Source of the DNA: Martinezella lusitana
GTDB taxonomy: Bacteria; Pseudomonadota; Alphaproteobacteria; Rhizobiales; Rhizobiaceae
Length of the DNA: 64,000 nt
NCBI RefSeq assembly: GCF_014207095.1
Contig: NZ_JACHBG010000001.1
Coordinates: 744,001-808,000 of the forward strand
Reading direction: 5' to 3'
Shown here one piece after another: positions 26,056 to 35,995 of this stretch (the first letter of the stretch is position 1; the number at the start of each line of letters is the position of its first letter). The notes beneath the pieces are model-generated. The model was given only the letters and a program-made list of their open reading frames with translations, was not told the origin of the DNA and did no database searches. The translations under genes were made by a program, and so were the position numbers.

Positions 26056-26231
26056 GCCCGGGTCGCTGTTTCCTCAGTGTCGATGAGTTTCAGGGAGGCG
26101 GACTTGCGTCTTCCTTGCACTGTCGAACGTCTGTCTGCCCTCGTGCGAAATCGGCGCATTTACCCAAGACGATTTACACAGCGTGAAATAGGCATACACT
26201 TCTCCCGTCGAAAGCGGGTGAGGGTGGGTTC

Positions 26232-26525
26232 ATGCGCGAGACGGTCGGATATCTGGTCTGGGGATTGTCGCTTGTGGTTGCAGCCTTTGCTGCAAACGCA
26301 TCGGCCCTGGCCGGCGAAAATTGTTACTGCAAGAATGCGGATGGAAAACAGCACTCGGTTGGCGAAGTCGTCTGCATGACCGTTGGCGGCAAGAGCTATC
26401 TCGCGCAATGCGAGATGAACCTCAACGTCACCTCATGGTCGAAACTGCAGGACGGATGCCCGATCACCGAGAGGTCGGCTTTGCGCCAATCGGTCTGGCG
26501 CTCGGCGCCGATCGCGGTCAGATGA
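26232..26525 (+). CDS. Small secreted cysteine-containing protein, unknown function
   Basis: A 97-residue protein starting with a signal peptide (hydrophobic VWGLSLVVAAFAANASALA, cleavage near residue 28). The mature part begins ENCYCKNADGK and has further cysteines in VVCMTVG, AQCEMN and DGCP, five in all. A GAGGGTGG stretch precedes the ATG. It is probably periplasmic with disulfides. The C-terminal 20 residues look less conserved in style. No family is recognised. Confidence 0.65.
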   Translation: MRETVGYLVWGLSLVVAAFAANASALAGENCYCKNADGKQHSVGEVVCMTVGGKSYLAQCEMNLNVTSWSKLQDGCPITERSALRQSVWRSAPIAVR

Positions 26526-26683
26526 CTAACGGTGGCTGGTCCGTAACGGCAGGCGCGTCCGAAGAGCCGCGGCGCGGGACTGGAAAGGTTGCCAAGAAGA
26601 CCATTGCCCCTGAAATGGGTGAAGCCGACGCCAATCGTGCCCCAGGGAGCAAATCTTCGGCGGCTCTGCAAATCAGCAATCTG

Positions 26684-27373
26684 CTATTTGCGAACCAACA
26701 ACAGTGGCTCGCCTTCTTCCTCGTCGGATTTCTGGAAGCTGCCGTCTGGCTTCATATCGAAGGAGAGCGATGAGCCGTCGCTGCCCAGCATGACCAGCCC
26801 GAAACCTTCCTCAGCCCAGAGCGAGAGCTTGAGATCGCCGATCTCTTTGGCGCAGTCACTGGCCAGTGACATTTTGGCCGTGCCGTCCGAATCCTTGTCG
26901 GTGGTCAAAGTGACGTCGCAGACGGCCTTGCCGTCGGTGCGCTGGATACGCCAAGCTCCGGCTAGGCTCGCGACGGTCGGCACGTGATCGACGTCCCCCA
27001 AGGCGGGCAGGAGCCACGTCGGATCGCCGCTCTCGCTGACCCATGGCGAGCCCTCTTCCTGCTGAAACCGAACAAGCGTCTGACCCGCGCCATCCATGAT
27101 CGCAAGCGAGCCATCGTCGGCGAAGTTCCACGCGCTGGCCTTGGAGAGAGCGGGCAGGGGCGTTGTACAGGTGTCCGCGCCGGTAATGCCGTAGCCGCCA
27201 GTGGCGGGGGTGGTATTGAAGGTCAACCGGCATCCCTTGGCGCCGCTTTCCGGCGCCAGCAGCCATACGCCGGCCTGAGCCTTTATAAGCTCGTCATCGG
27301 CAGCGTGTGCCGGTTGACCCACGGCAAGAGCGAAGGCGACGGAAGCCGCCGCTAGACCAGGAATACGGATCAA
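26684..27373 (-). CDS. AprI/Inh (Omp19-like) metalloprotease inhibitor family protein
   Basis: A 229-residue exported protein with a signal peptide (residues 1-24, LAAASVAFALAVGQPAHA). Two copies of the Inh-type beta-barrel motif are visible: about 30-125 (AGVWLLAPESGAKGCRLTF ... C) and about 130-225 (AGAWRIQRTDGKAVCDVTL ... C). Each has the A-G-x-W start and two cysteines that could form a disulfide. Inh/AprI proteins block secreted or host proteases in the periplasm; Brucella Omp19 is a relative. The only usable start is a TTG at 27373. It runs towards the small secreted gene at 26232. Confidence 0.8.
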   Translation of the reverse strand: MIRIPGLAAASVAFALAVGQPAHAADDELIKAQAGVWLLAPESGAKGCRLTFNTTPATGGYGITGADTCTTPLPALSKASAWNFADDGSLAIMDGAGQTLVRFQQEEGSPWVSESGDPTWLLPALGDVDHVPTVASLAGAWRIQRTDGKAVCDVTLTTDKDSDGTAKMSLASDCAKEIGDLKLSLWAEEGFGLVMLGSDGSSLSFDMKPDGSFQKSDEEEGEPLLLVRK

Positions 27374-27412
27374 AGGAAATTCCCCCAGCTGATAACGGCA
27401 GCTTCGGCGCCG

Positions 27413-28321
27413 CTAGATTTTCAGATAGGATCGCGCCGCATAAAGCGCGATCGCAGCTGCGTTCGACACATTGAGTGACTTGATGGCGCCTGGCATGTCT
27501 AGTCGCGCCAGCGCATTGACGGTTTCCCGCGTCTTCTGGCGGAGGCCCTTGCCTTCGGAGCCGAGCACGAGAGCGACCTTGTCGCCGCTGAACGTGCCTT
27601 CCAATGGCGCCGGTCCCTCCGAATCAAGTCCGATCGTGGTGAAGCCGAGCCGATGCAGCTCATTCAACGCGTCGGCAAGATTGGTGATCTGTATATATGG
27701 TATCAGTTCGAGCGCACCGGATGCGGACTTGGCCAGCACGCCTGATTCGGTCGGGCTATGCCGCTGCGTGGTGATGACGGCTCCGGCATCGAAGGCCACA
27801 GCCGAGCGCATGATCGCGCCGACATTGTGCGGATCCGTTACCTGATCGAGAACGAGTAGCAGCGGGCTGCCCTTCAGCGCTTCGAGGCGGCGAACGGGCA
27901 GGGGACGCGTCTCCAGCATCACGCCCTGATGGATGGCTTCAGGTCCCAGTATCTTGTCGATATCCTGCGGCGAGACGATCTCGACCGGGATGCCGAGTGC
28001 GTCGACGGGGCCAACTTCCAGGCGCACCAGCGCATTCTGCGTCGTCGACAGCTTGATATTCTTGCGCTCGGGATTGTTAAGTGCGGCCCGAACCGTGTGC
28101 AGGCCATAAAGGAAGACTTGATCGGGTGCGAGTGCGGGCGGCTTCCAATCGTCTGCGCCGGGCCGCTTGCGCTTCTGGGGTGCCGGCGTCGGAATTTCGC
28201 CACGCTCGCGTTTGGCGTCGCGATGCGCGCGGCGCAGGGTGGCGTAGTGCGTGTCCTTGGCGGACTTGTCGCCGGCGGTGTTGTCGGGGCCGAAGCGGCC
28301 TGGTGTCTTATCTTTGCTCAT
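27413..28321 (-). CDS. rlmB: 23S rRNA (guanosine-2'-O)-methyltransferase, TrmH/SpoU family
   Basis: A 302-residue SpoU methyltransferase with an N-terminal basic extension (about 1-65), then the RNA-binding substrate domain (FLYGLHTVRAALNN) and the knotted SAM-binding domain. Knot motifs are visible: LLVLDQVTDPHNVGAIMRSA, LVLGSEGKGLR and IKSLNVSNAAAIALYAA. RlmB methylates G2251 in the 23S P-loop. The long N-terminal extension is common in rhizobial proteins. Another RNA target within the family cannot be excluded. Confidence 0.9.
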   Translation of the reverse strand: MSKDKTPGRFGPDNTAGDKSAKDTHYATLRRAHRDAKRERGEIPTPAPQKRKRPGADDWKPPALAPDQVFLYGLHTVRAALNNPERKNIKLSTTQNALVRLEVGPVDALGIPVEIVSPQDIDKILGPEAIHQGVMLETRPLPVRRLEALKGSPLLLVLDQVTDPHNVGAIMRSAVAFDAGAVITTQRHSPTESGVLAKSASGALELIPYIQITNLADALNELHRLGFTTIGLDSEGPAPLEGTFSGDKVALVLGSEGKGLRQKTRETVNALARLDMPGAIKSLNVSNAAAIALYAARSYLKI

Positions 28322-28423
28322 GCGGCTTTATAACCAGCGCCTTTCAGGGCGCATAGTCCTCTTTCGGCAACGGACTTTTCCCACAGGCTGAAATTTTTTC
28401 GTCATTTTTGCGAATTCCTTGTG

Positions 28424-28452
28424 TTGACAGAAGGAAATCGTCCGGTCATATA
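28424..28452 (+). promoter_or_regulatory. Sigma-70-type promoter for tRNA-Tyr and tRNA-Gly
   Basis: TTGACA (28424-28429), a 17-base spacer, then CATATA (28447-28452), a near-consensus housekeeping promoter about 70 bases before tRNA-Tyr. Confidence 0.7.
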
Positions 28453-28520
28453 CGCGGCGCAGACGACGGCGGCGACGCCAACATCTAGCAAGCTTGGTCG
28501 CAAGATCCAGTCGGAATACT

Positions 28521-28605
28521 GGAGGGATGCCCGAGTGGTTAAAGGGGACGGACTGTAAATCCGTTGGCTCAGCCTACGTTGGTTCAAATCCAACTCCCTC
28601 CACCA
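28521..28605 (+). tRNA. tRNA-Tyr (anticodon GTA)
   Basis: 85 bases including encoded CCA, with the long variable arm of a class II tRNA. The acceptor GGAGGGA pairs with TCCCTCC, and the anticodon loop CTGTAAA gives GTA. Confidence 0.97.
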
Positions 28606-28630
28606 TTCCGTGCCGGATCTTGACCATCCC

Positions 28631-28704
28631 GCGGGTATAGCTCAATGGTAGAGCAGCAGCCTTCCAAGCTGAATACGCGGGTTCGATTCCCGCTACCCGC
28701 TCCA
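28631..28704 (+). tRNA. tRNA-Gly (anticodon TCC)
   Basis: 74 bases including encoded CCA. The acceptor GCGGGTA pairs with TACCCGC, and the anticodon loop CTTCCAA gives TCC, reading GGA. It lies 25 bases after tRNA-Tyr, so they share a transcript. A short GAAGCTTC then TTTT follows. Confidence 0.97.
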
Positions 28705-28952
28705 AGATTTCAAAGAAGCTTCTTTTAATTTCCATGCTTTTGCCTGGCTACGTAGATGCTGGCGTCTTCAGTATTTTTCGCTCGAATTTCTATATCTAAT
28801 TACTTCATGTTCAAGCGATCGCAGCGGATTTAGCGATTACCCTCGTCGCGAATGTCTTGCTCCATCCCGTCTTTGCATAATTGACACGAAGGGTTGCTTA
28901 AATCCCTGCGAGCGATAGATATTGCTCAGGCAACTGAAACGGGAGAGCGCAA

Positions 28953-29381
28953 ATGGGTATCTTCGACAAGATCAAGGGTGCAATCTGGGGACAAGCAAAG
29001 GCTGCGGAGGCCGCTCCGGCGCCGACGACCGCTGCTACAACCGCCAATCCGGAACCTGCGGCAACGCCCGCACCTTCCGCAACGACAGCGGCAACTTCAC
29101 CAGCGACGAGCGCGCCATCCGCGCCGGTGGATATTGCCGCGATCCTCGACGCCGCCGTCAAGAGCAACGGTCAGAAGCTGGATTGGAAGCACTCGATTGT
29201 CGATTTGATGAAGGCGCTCGGCATGGACGCCAGCCTTTCCGAACGCAAGGAACTGGCGCAGGAGCTGGGTTATACCGGCGATGCTGGCGATTCCGCCAAG
29301 ATGAACATGTTTCTCCACAAGGCGCTTCTGAAGAAGCTCTCCGACAACGGCGGCAAGGTGCCGGCCGATCTTCTCGACTGA
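28953..29381 (+). CDS. DUF3597 domain-containing protein
   Basis: A 142-residue protein. It starts MGIFDKIKGAIWGQ, then has an Ala/Thr/Pro-rich low-complexity linker (about 18-58), and a C-terminal DUF3597 domain (about 60-142) with LDWKHSIVDLMKALGMDASL, ELAQELGYTGD and MNMFLHKALLKKL. The start is supported by GGGAGAG before the ATG. There is no signal peptide. LysM-associated versions exist in other species, but the role of the domain is unknown. Confidence 0.85.
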   Translation: MGIFDKIKGAIWGQAKAAEAAPAPTTAATTANPEPAATPAPSATTAATSPATSAPSAPVDIAAILDAAVKSNGQKLDWKHSIVDLMKALGMDASLSERKELAQELGYTGDAGDSAKMNMFLHKALLKKLSDNGGKVPADLLD

Positions 29382-29798
29382 GAAGCGCTGGGTTTTGACG
29401 AAGCACATTCGCGAGCGACATCTAACAATACGATCGCGATGGAGACGATTTGTAGTCTCTCGACAGTTCTGCGCCCTTTCCTACCTGGAGAGGGCGTTTT
29501 GCATTTCGGGATATTCCTAACCGGGGAATGATGCTTTCCCGTTTTGGCCATTGGAATTGCCCGGTGCAGGTTCCTATCTAAGCGTTTGAACCGGCAAGTG
29601 CTTTTGCGTCTTTCCGGATCGGTCGGCGAACGTTACGCGGCGAAGGAATGTCTAGGGCTGGGGATCCTTGGCCGGCGACAAAGCTTCGCCCGCAATTGCC
29701 CCTGTAATTAAGTCTTGCGCAAACGCGACGAAAGCCTTAAACGGCGGCACTAAACCGGTTCGCCGGGGTCACTCATTACGTTCATAGGAAGCATTCAA
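29382..29798 (+). other. Region between the DUF3597 gene and tuf copy 1
   Basis: No gene is seen in these 417 bases. A terminator-like hairpin (29472-29500: CGCCCT / AGGGCG followed by TTTT) closes the DUF3597 transcript. The remaining 300 bases should hold the tuf promoter and leader, but no promoter stands out. Confidence 0.6.
29472..29500 (+). terminator. Terminator after the DUF3597 gene
   Basis: Stem CGCCCTTTCC with GGAGAGGGCG, followed by TTTT. Confidence 0.65.
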
Positions 29799-30974
<1,176 letters not shown>

Positions 30975-30998
30975 TCTTCGGATTATTCCTTTATAAAG

Positions 30999-31027
30999 AG
31001 GCCCCGCTGGAAACAGCGGGGCCTTTT
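30999..31027 (+). terminator. Rho-independent terminator after tuf copy 1
   Basis: An 11-bp perfect stem AGGCCCCGCTG / CAGCGGGGCCT with a GAAA loop, followed by TTTT. Confidence 0.93.
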
Positions 31028-31043
31028 CGCATTGGGAGCATCT

Positions 31044-31438
31044 ATGAGCTTGATCATGCTGACTGGTGCCTCGGGATCGGGGAAGACGGCGATCGCGACA
31101 GCGATTGCCAGGAACCATGCGGCAACTTTCGCGGTCTATCATTTCGACAGCATCGGCGTGCCATCGCTTGATGTCATGATCAGGGATCATGGTTCGCCCG
31201 AAGCATGGCAGCGCGACAAGACTGTTGAATGGCTGGTGCAGCTTACGCCCCAGGTATAGACGGGCAGGGCCATTCCTTGCTCGCAGATGCGAAGATGATG
31301 AACTGGGCCGCCTATCTACGCGATGAAGCCCGGACAAACGGCTGGCAGATCCTCGATACCGGCCGGCTCTCGATCGAACAGAGTGTCGCACTCGTTCTGC
31401 CGCGCCCGGCGCGATTTATAGGCATCAGTACTGAATGA
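31044..31438 (+). pseudogene. Remnant of a P-loop kinase-like (AAA-type) gene
   Basis: The first part starts at ATG 31044 with a clean Walker A (MLTGASGSGKTAIA) and continues VYHFDSIGVPSLDVMI to QLTPQ, then stops at 31257-31259. Matching C-terminal sequence (ADAKMMNWAAYLRDEA ... ILDTGRLSIEQSVA) follows in another frame up to 31438. The middle, where a lid and nucleobase-binding part of about 60-70 residues would be expected, is missing. The gene thus looks decayed by an internal deletion plus a frame change. It lies just after the tuf terminator and its end overlaps the convergent GrpB gene. Confidence 0.75.
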
Positions 31439-31964
31439 CCTCATTGATCTGCCTGCGATCGGCCTTTGCCCGACATAAGATATCGGCAACGAAATCGCTC
31501 TTGCCTCCGGCATAGTGATCCCAGTTGCCTTTGGCCTCCTTTGCCAGGCGCCGTTTCAATATCGCATAGCCTGCCGCAAATTCAGGGTGAGCCCGGAGAT
31601 AGTCGCGGAAGAGGAGGCGTTGCTCGTGCGCTTCGTTATCAGGCAGACAGAGATAGAGCCGCGTGCCGTATGGCTTCTCATCCTTGGTGAACGTCCATCG
31701 GTCGGCGCCGTGCAGATTGCCATGAAGGCGATAATCTGCTTCCTTCAGGTATTCCGTTGCATCGAGCCTTGCATTGTTGGAGGCAAGAACCCCGTCGATA
31801 TCGAGCTTGGGTTTCGCACACAGGCCGGGGACGGCGGTGCTGCCGATGTGATGGAACTCGGCGGGATGGCCAAGCAGCGGGCCGATCGCCTCGCTCCGCT
31901 GTTCGAATAGAGCCGGCCATTGCGGATCGTAGTCGACGAGCATGATTGGCCGCATCCGTTCCAT
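31425..31964 (-). CDS. GrpB family protein (UPF0157)
   Basis: A 179-residue protein of the GrpB/UPF0157 family, which has a nucleotidyltransferase-like fold. The signature HHIGSTAVPGLCAKPKLDID holds the likely metal-binding acids, and the N-terminal VDYDPQWPALFEQ is typical. LYLCLPDNEAHEQRLLFRDYLRAHPE ends the domain. ATG 31964 has AAAGGA very close; ATG 31955 is equally possible. Despite the name it is not a GrpE-type chaperone factor. The function is unknown. Confidence 0.87.
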   Translation of the reverse strand: MERMRPIMLVDYDPQWPALFEQRSEAIGPLLGHPAEFHHIGSTAVPGLCAKPKLDIDGVLASNNARLDATEYLKEADYRLHGNLHGADRWTFTKDEKPYGTRLYLCLPDNEAHEQRLLFRDYLRAHPEFAAGYAILKRRLAKEAKGNWDHYAGGKSDFVADILCRAKADRRQINEVIQY

Positions 31965-32110
31965 TTCCTTTCGCCGTTTCCGCCACGCGCATATGCTCTT
32001 CCGAGTCGATCGGCTGATTCTGCCGGCAAAGCGCCGGGTCGCCAAGGCGTGTCTTGTGAAACGGGTGCAAGGGCCTATCTACCGCTCGATTTTATCTGGA
32101 GGAGATTTTC

Positions 32111-33004
32111 ATGAAGAAGCGCATATTGTTCACCGGCGGCAGCGGCAAGGCGGGGCGCCATACCGTACCGTGGCTGGTCGAAGCCGGCTATGAAGTTCAC
32201 AACGTCGATCTCGTGCCGCTGAACAGTCCTGGCGTCACCAATCTGCAGGCCGATGTCACCGATGCGGGACAGGTCTACAATGCCCTGACTATGCATCGCG
32301 ATTTTCCCGATCTCGATCGAGGCAAGGGCGTGCAGCCCTTCGATGCGGTCGTGCATTTCGCCGCAATTCCGCGCATTCTGATCAAACCCGACAACGAGAC
32401 CTTCCGCATCAACACGATGAGCACCTACAACGTCATCGAGGCGGCGGCCAAGCTCGGCGTGAAGAAGATCATCATCGCCTCGAGCGAGACGACTTACGGG
32501 GTCTGCTTCGCCGAAGGCCATCGCGATTTTCATCAGTTCCCGCTGGAAGAAGACTACGACGTCAATCCGATGGATTCCTACGGATTGTCAAAGGTCGTCA
32601 ACGAGAAGACTGCTCGCGCTTTTGCCGAGCGATTCGGCATCGACATCTACGCGCTGCGCATCGGCAACGTCATAGAGCCGTATGAATACGAGCGCTTCCC
32701 GGAATATTTCGCCGATAGCGAAATCCGCAAGCGCATCGCCTGGAGCTATATCGACGCCCGTGACCTCGGCCAGATTGTCCATCTCTGCATCGAAAAGAAC
32801 GGTCTCGGCTTCCAGATCTTCAACGCGGCAAACGACACAGTTTCGGCCAACACGCCGTCACGCGAGCTTGCCGCCAGGCATTATCCGAATGTCCCTTTCA
32901 CGCGGGAGATCGGTGAATACGAGGGCCTCCTGTCCAACCGTCGGATCCGCGAGGTTCTGGGGTTCAAGGAAGAGCACGATTGGCGGCGCTACGTCGAGAT
33001 CTGA
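32111..33004 (+). CDS. NAD-dependent epimerase/dehydratase family protein
   Basis: A 297-residue extended short-chain dehydrogenase/reductase. The Rossmann motif TGGSGKAG is at the N-terminus, the catalytic YxxxK is YGLSK near residue 158, and the upstream serine lies in IIASSETTYG. The family acts on nucleotide sugars or sugar acids; the substrate cannot be told here. A GGAGGAG ribosome binding site lies seven bases before ATG 32111. It diverges from the GrpB gene. No sugar-metabolism genes are near. Confidence 0.87.
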   Translation: MKKRILFTGGSGKAGRHTVPWLVEAGYEVHNVDLVPLNSPGVTNLQADVTDAGQVYNALTMHRDFPDLDRGKGVQPFDAVVHFAAIPRILIKPDNETFRINTMSTYNVIEAAAKLGVKKIIIASSETTYGVCFAEGHRDFHQFPLEEDYDVNPMDSYGLSKVVNEKTARAFAERFGIDIYALRIGNVIEPYEYERFPEYFADSEIRKRIAWSYIDARDLGQIVHLCIEKNGLGFQIFNAANDTVSANTPSRELAARHYPNVPFTREIGEYEGLLSNRRIREVLGFKEEHDWRRYVEI

Positions 33005-33295
33005 GGCACGAAGCCCGCGGAAATATCTCGGGTGCCGCTTGCCAGCGGCGCCCGACAGACAGGCGGGTCGGGGAGGGGGCCATAGTGGCGGAAACGCTTG
33101 CTCGCGCATTGGTTCGGCGCTGATTGCGCCTCACGGCGGATTGACCGTGCAGCTCCGTGCTGTGTGAAGTTGCGGGTTCGATTGGGAAAAAACAAAAAAC
33201 GCTCTTGCCAATCGTTTCATCCCGCCTTAAAGGGAGCGCCATGTCTTCGAACTGCTCGGGCGGTCCACCGCTTGAAGCGAATACTCGAAGAAAGA

Positions 33296-33371
<76 letters not shown>

Positions 33372-33568
33372 TTTTTCTGGACTTGACTGGCGCGTCAATA
33401 TCGCTGCTTCTTGGGTTTGGGACAATGCCGGTTTACCGGCAAATTTTCGAAAACGCTGGATTGCCTCTTGTTAAATTGGGAATCGGTGTTTATGTAAGGG
33501 TTCAACAGACACGCGGTGCGTGGGGCTGATATGTTCAGCTTTACGCGCCGTAATTGCGTGGGCAGTCA

Positions 33569-33769
33569 ATGGCATCCAAATCGAATCCACTAGCGTTTCT
33601 GCAGCAGGTGCGCTCCGAGACGTCGAAAGTTACTTGGCCCTCACGCCGTGAGACGATGATCTCGACGGTGATGGTTCTTGTTATGGTTATTTTCGCCTCG
33701 CTGTTTTTCTTTGCTGCTGACCAGCTCATTGGCTGGGTTCTCGGCTATGTGCTGAATACCGGCAACTAA
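33569..33769 (+). CDS. secE: Preprotein translocase subunit SecE
   Basis: A 66-residue single-span SecE, the clamp of the SecYEG channel. It has the amphipathic segment PLAFLQQVRSETSKVTWPSR with the conserved TWP, then one membrane helix (about 28-55, VMVLVMVIFASLFFFAADQLI). The ATG at 33569 is chosen because MASKSNP gives the standard length; an upstream start at 33554 is possible. nusG follows after 18 bases, the conserved secE-nusG pair. Confidence 0.96.
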   Translation: MASKSNPLAFLQQVRSETSKVTWPSRRETMISTVMVLVMVIFASLFFFAADQLIGWVLGYVLNTGN

Positions 33770-33787
33770 TATCGGGTGGAGATGAAC

Positions 33788-34318
33788 ATGGCTGCGCGTT
33801 GGTACATCGTCCACGCTTATTCAAATTTCGAAAAGAAGGTGGCTGAATCCATCGAAGAGAAAGCTCGGCAAAAGGGCCTTGAGCATCTGTTCGAAAAGAT
33901 CCTGGTTCCTACTGAAAAGGTTGTCGAAGTTCGTCGTGGCCGCAAGGTCGATAGCGAGCGTAAGTTTTTCCCAGGTTATGTGCTGGTTCGCGCCAACCTG
34001 ACGGATGAGGCTTACCATCTGATCAAGAATACGCCGAAGGTCACCGGCTTTCTTGGTTCGGACAATAAGCCGGTTCCGATTCCGGATTATGAAGCCGAGC
34101 GCATTCTTGGTCAGGTCCAGGAAGGTGTCGAGCGGCCGAAGGCTTCTGTATCCTTCGAGATCGGCGAGCAGGTTCGCGTTTCCGATGGTCCGTTCGCTTC
34201 GTTCAACGGCACGGTTCAGGATGTGGATGAAGAGCGTTCGCGCCTGAAGGTTGAGGTGTCGATCTTTGGTCGCGCTACGCCGGTTGAGCTGGAATACGGC
34301 CAGGTCGAGAAGGTCTGA
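33788..34318 (+). CDS. nusG: Transcription termination/antitermination protein NusG
   Basis: A 176-residue NusG. The NGN domain starts MAARWYIVHAYSNFEKKVAE, which binds RNA polymerase near the clamp, and carries FFPGYVLVRANL. The C-terminal KOW domain (about 122-176) has GEQVRVSDGPFASFNGTVQDVD and binds Rho or ribosomal S10. ATG 33788 with GGTGGAG upstream gives the standard length; an ATG four codons earlier is in frame. A terminator-like hairpin follows at 34336. Confidence 0.97.
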   Translation: MAARWYIVHAYSNFEKKVAESIEEKARQKGLEHLFEKILVPTEKVVEVRRGRKVDSERKFFPGYVLVRANLTDEAYHLIKNTPKVTGFLGSDNKPVPIPDYEAERILGQVQEGVERPKASVSFEIGEQVRVSDGPFASFNGTVQDVDEERSRLKVEVSIFGRATPVELEYGQVEKV

Positions 34319-34335
34319 TTGTCGTCTTTATGAAG

Positions 34336-34363
34336 GGTTGGCTCGGCTGCCGACCTTTCTTTC
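34336..34363 (+). terminator. Terminator-like hairpin after nusG
   Basis: GGTTGGC pairs with GCCGACC, followed by TTTCTTTC. It would separate secE-nusG from rplK-rplA. A small GCGGC/GCCGC hairpin at 34399-34411 lies in the rplK leader. Confidence 0.6.
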
Positions 34364-34530
34364 GAATTTGGATATGAGCGAATTTTGTTCATATTCCGCG
34401 GCGTAGCCGCAGCTCGCGTGGAAGGGTAGGGTCTTAGCCGGACCTGTTAATCCGCACCACGCAACCGCAGCCGCCGGAGCGATCCGGCATAGTAGGTCGG
34501 GCAACCGGCCATGTAGAAAGGCAGAGAGAA

Positions 34531-34962
34531 ATGGCTAAGAAAGTTGCAGGCCAGCTCAAGCTGCAGGTAAAGGCCGGCTCGGCGAATCCGTCGCCGCCGA
34601 TCGGTCCTGCGCTTGGTCAGCGTGGCATTAACATCATGGAATTCTGCAAGGCGTTCAATGCCGCCACGCAGGAAATGGAAAAGGGTATGCCGATTCCGGT
34701 CGTCATCACCTACTACCAGGACAAGTCCTTCACCTTCATCATGAAGCAGCCGCCGGTCAGCTACTTCCTGAAGAAGGAAGCGAAGATTCAGTCCGGCTCG
34801 AAGACCCCGGGCAAGGGCGCCAAGGCTGGCACCCTCACCAAGGCTCAGGTGAAGTCTATCGCCGAAGCCAAGATGAAGGATCTGAACGCCGCCGATATCG
34901 AAGGCGCAATGGCCATGATCGAGGGCTCTGCCCGCGCGATGGGCCTGGAAGTGGTGGGCTAA
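34531..34962 (+). CDS. rplK: 50S ribosomal protein L11
   Basis: A 143-residue L11, which with 23S rRNA forms the GTPase-associated centre. The N-terminal domain has [20 protein letters not shown], and the C-terminal rRNA-binding domain has [25 protein letters not shown] precedes the ATG. rplA starts four bases after the stop. A 212-base leader separates it from nusG. Confidence 0.98.
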   Translation: MAKKVAGQLKLQVKAGSANPSPPIGPALGQRGINIMEFCKAFNAATQEMEKGMPIPVVITYYQDKSFTFIMKQPPVSYFLKKEAKIQSGSKTPGKGAKAGTLTKAQVKSIAEAKMKDLNAADIEGAMAMIEGSARAMGLEVVG

Positions 34963-34966
34963 GACC

Positions 34967-35665
34967 ATGGTAGCAAAGCGTATTCAGAAGATTCGTGAAG
35001 GCGTCGATCCGACCAAGCTTTATGCTCTGGATCTGGCCATCAACATGGTCAAGGAACGTGCCGTCGCCAAGTTCGACGAAACGGTTGAAATCTCGATGAA
35101 CCTCGGTGTTGACCCGCGTCACGCCGACCAGATGGTTCGCGGCGTCGTCAACCTGCCGAACGGCACCGGCCGTACGGTTCGTGTTGCCGTCTTCGCTCGT
35201 GGCGCCAAGGCTGACGAAGCCAAGGCTGCCGGCGCCGATATCGTCGGTGCTGAAGACCTCGTCGAAATCGTTCAGGGCGGCAAGATCGACTTTGATCGTT
35301 GCATCGCCACGCCGGACATGATGCCGCTCGTCGGCCGCCTCGGTAAGGTTCTCGGCCCGCGTGGCATGATGCCGAACCCGAAGGTTGGCACCGTTACGAT
35401 GGACGTCAAGGGTGCTGTTGAAGCTTCCAAGGGCGGCGCTGTCGAGTTCCGCGTCGAGAAGGCTGGTATCATCCATGCCGGTATCGGCAAGGCTTCGTTC
35501 GACGCCAAGGCTCTGGAAGAAAACATCCGCGCTTTCGCTGATGCCGTCATCAAGGCAAAGCCGGCTGGCGCCAAGGGCAACTACGTCAAGCGCGTAGCGA
35601 TCTCCTCGACCATGGGTCCGGGCGTCAAGATCGAGCCGTCGACGGTTACGGCGCCAAGCGCCTAA
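34967..35665 (+). CDS. rplA: 50S ribosomal protein L1
   Basis: A 232-residue L1, the protein of the mobile L1 stalk that helps release deacylated tRNA. It contains the family signature [20 protein letters not shown] and the [16 protein letters not shown] segment. In other bacteria L1 represses its own rplK-rplA mRNA. It is tightly coupled to rplK. The L10 leader region follows. Confidence 0.98.
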   Translation: MVAKRIQKIREGVDPTKLYALDLAINMVKERAVAKFDETVEISMNLGVDPRHADQMVRGVVNLPNGTGRTVRVAVFARGAKADEAKAAGADIVGAEDLVEIVQGGKIDFDRCIATPDMMPLVGRLGKVLGPRGMMPNPKVGTVTMDVKGAVEASKGGAVEFRVEKAGIIHAGIGKASFDAKALEENIRAFADAVIKAKPAGAKGNYVKRVAISSTMGPGVKIEPSTVTAPSA

Positions 35666-35995
35666 TGATCATGCCGGGCATTATGCCCGGCGTTTAAGAA
35701 TTCCCGGCCTTTCGGGGCCGGGATTTCCGGAGAAATCCGGAATTCCTGTCCGAGATTGCAGGTGGTTATCCCTTAATCACTCAAGCCTGCATGAGACGGG
35801 TAAGACCCGAATTTTGAAGAAGCTTTGCTTCGATGAACTCGGTTCGAGCCTTGGATGCCTTGTGCCTCGGAGCCGTCAGGCTCGAGCGCGAGGGGACAGG
35901 ATCCTCAAGCGTCGCTTGGGATCTCTTTTGATCCCAGGAGGCAAAAGGCAACCCGGCAGGCCCGTTAACCCGGTCCTGTCAACTGGAGAAAAGCA
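35666..35995 (+). promoter_or_regulatory. Leader of rplJ-rplL with terminator and attenuator-like hairpins
   Basis: This 330-base gap first has a terminator-like stem (TCCCGGCC 35702-35709 / GGCCGGGA 35716-35723, then TTT), probably for rplKA. A second hairpin at 35725-35742 follows. Near rplJ, GATCC/CAAGC (35900-35910) pairs with GCTTG/GGATC (35914-35923), followed by TCTTTTG. A later GATCCC can compete with it. The position and length fit an L10 autoregulatory leader, to which the L10-L12 complex binds. Confidence 0.65.

Noticed and set aside
31032..31438. Two small separate genes after tuf copy 1
   Set aside because: The fragments match the two ends of one kinase-like protein, so one broken gene explains them better.
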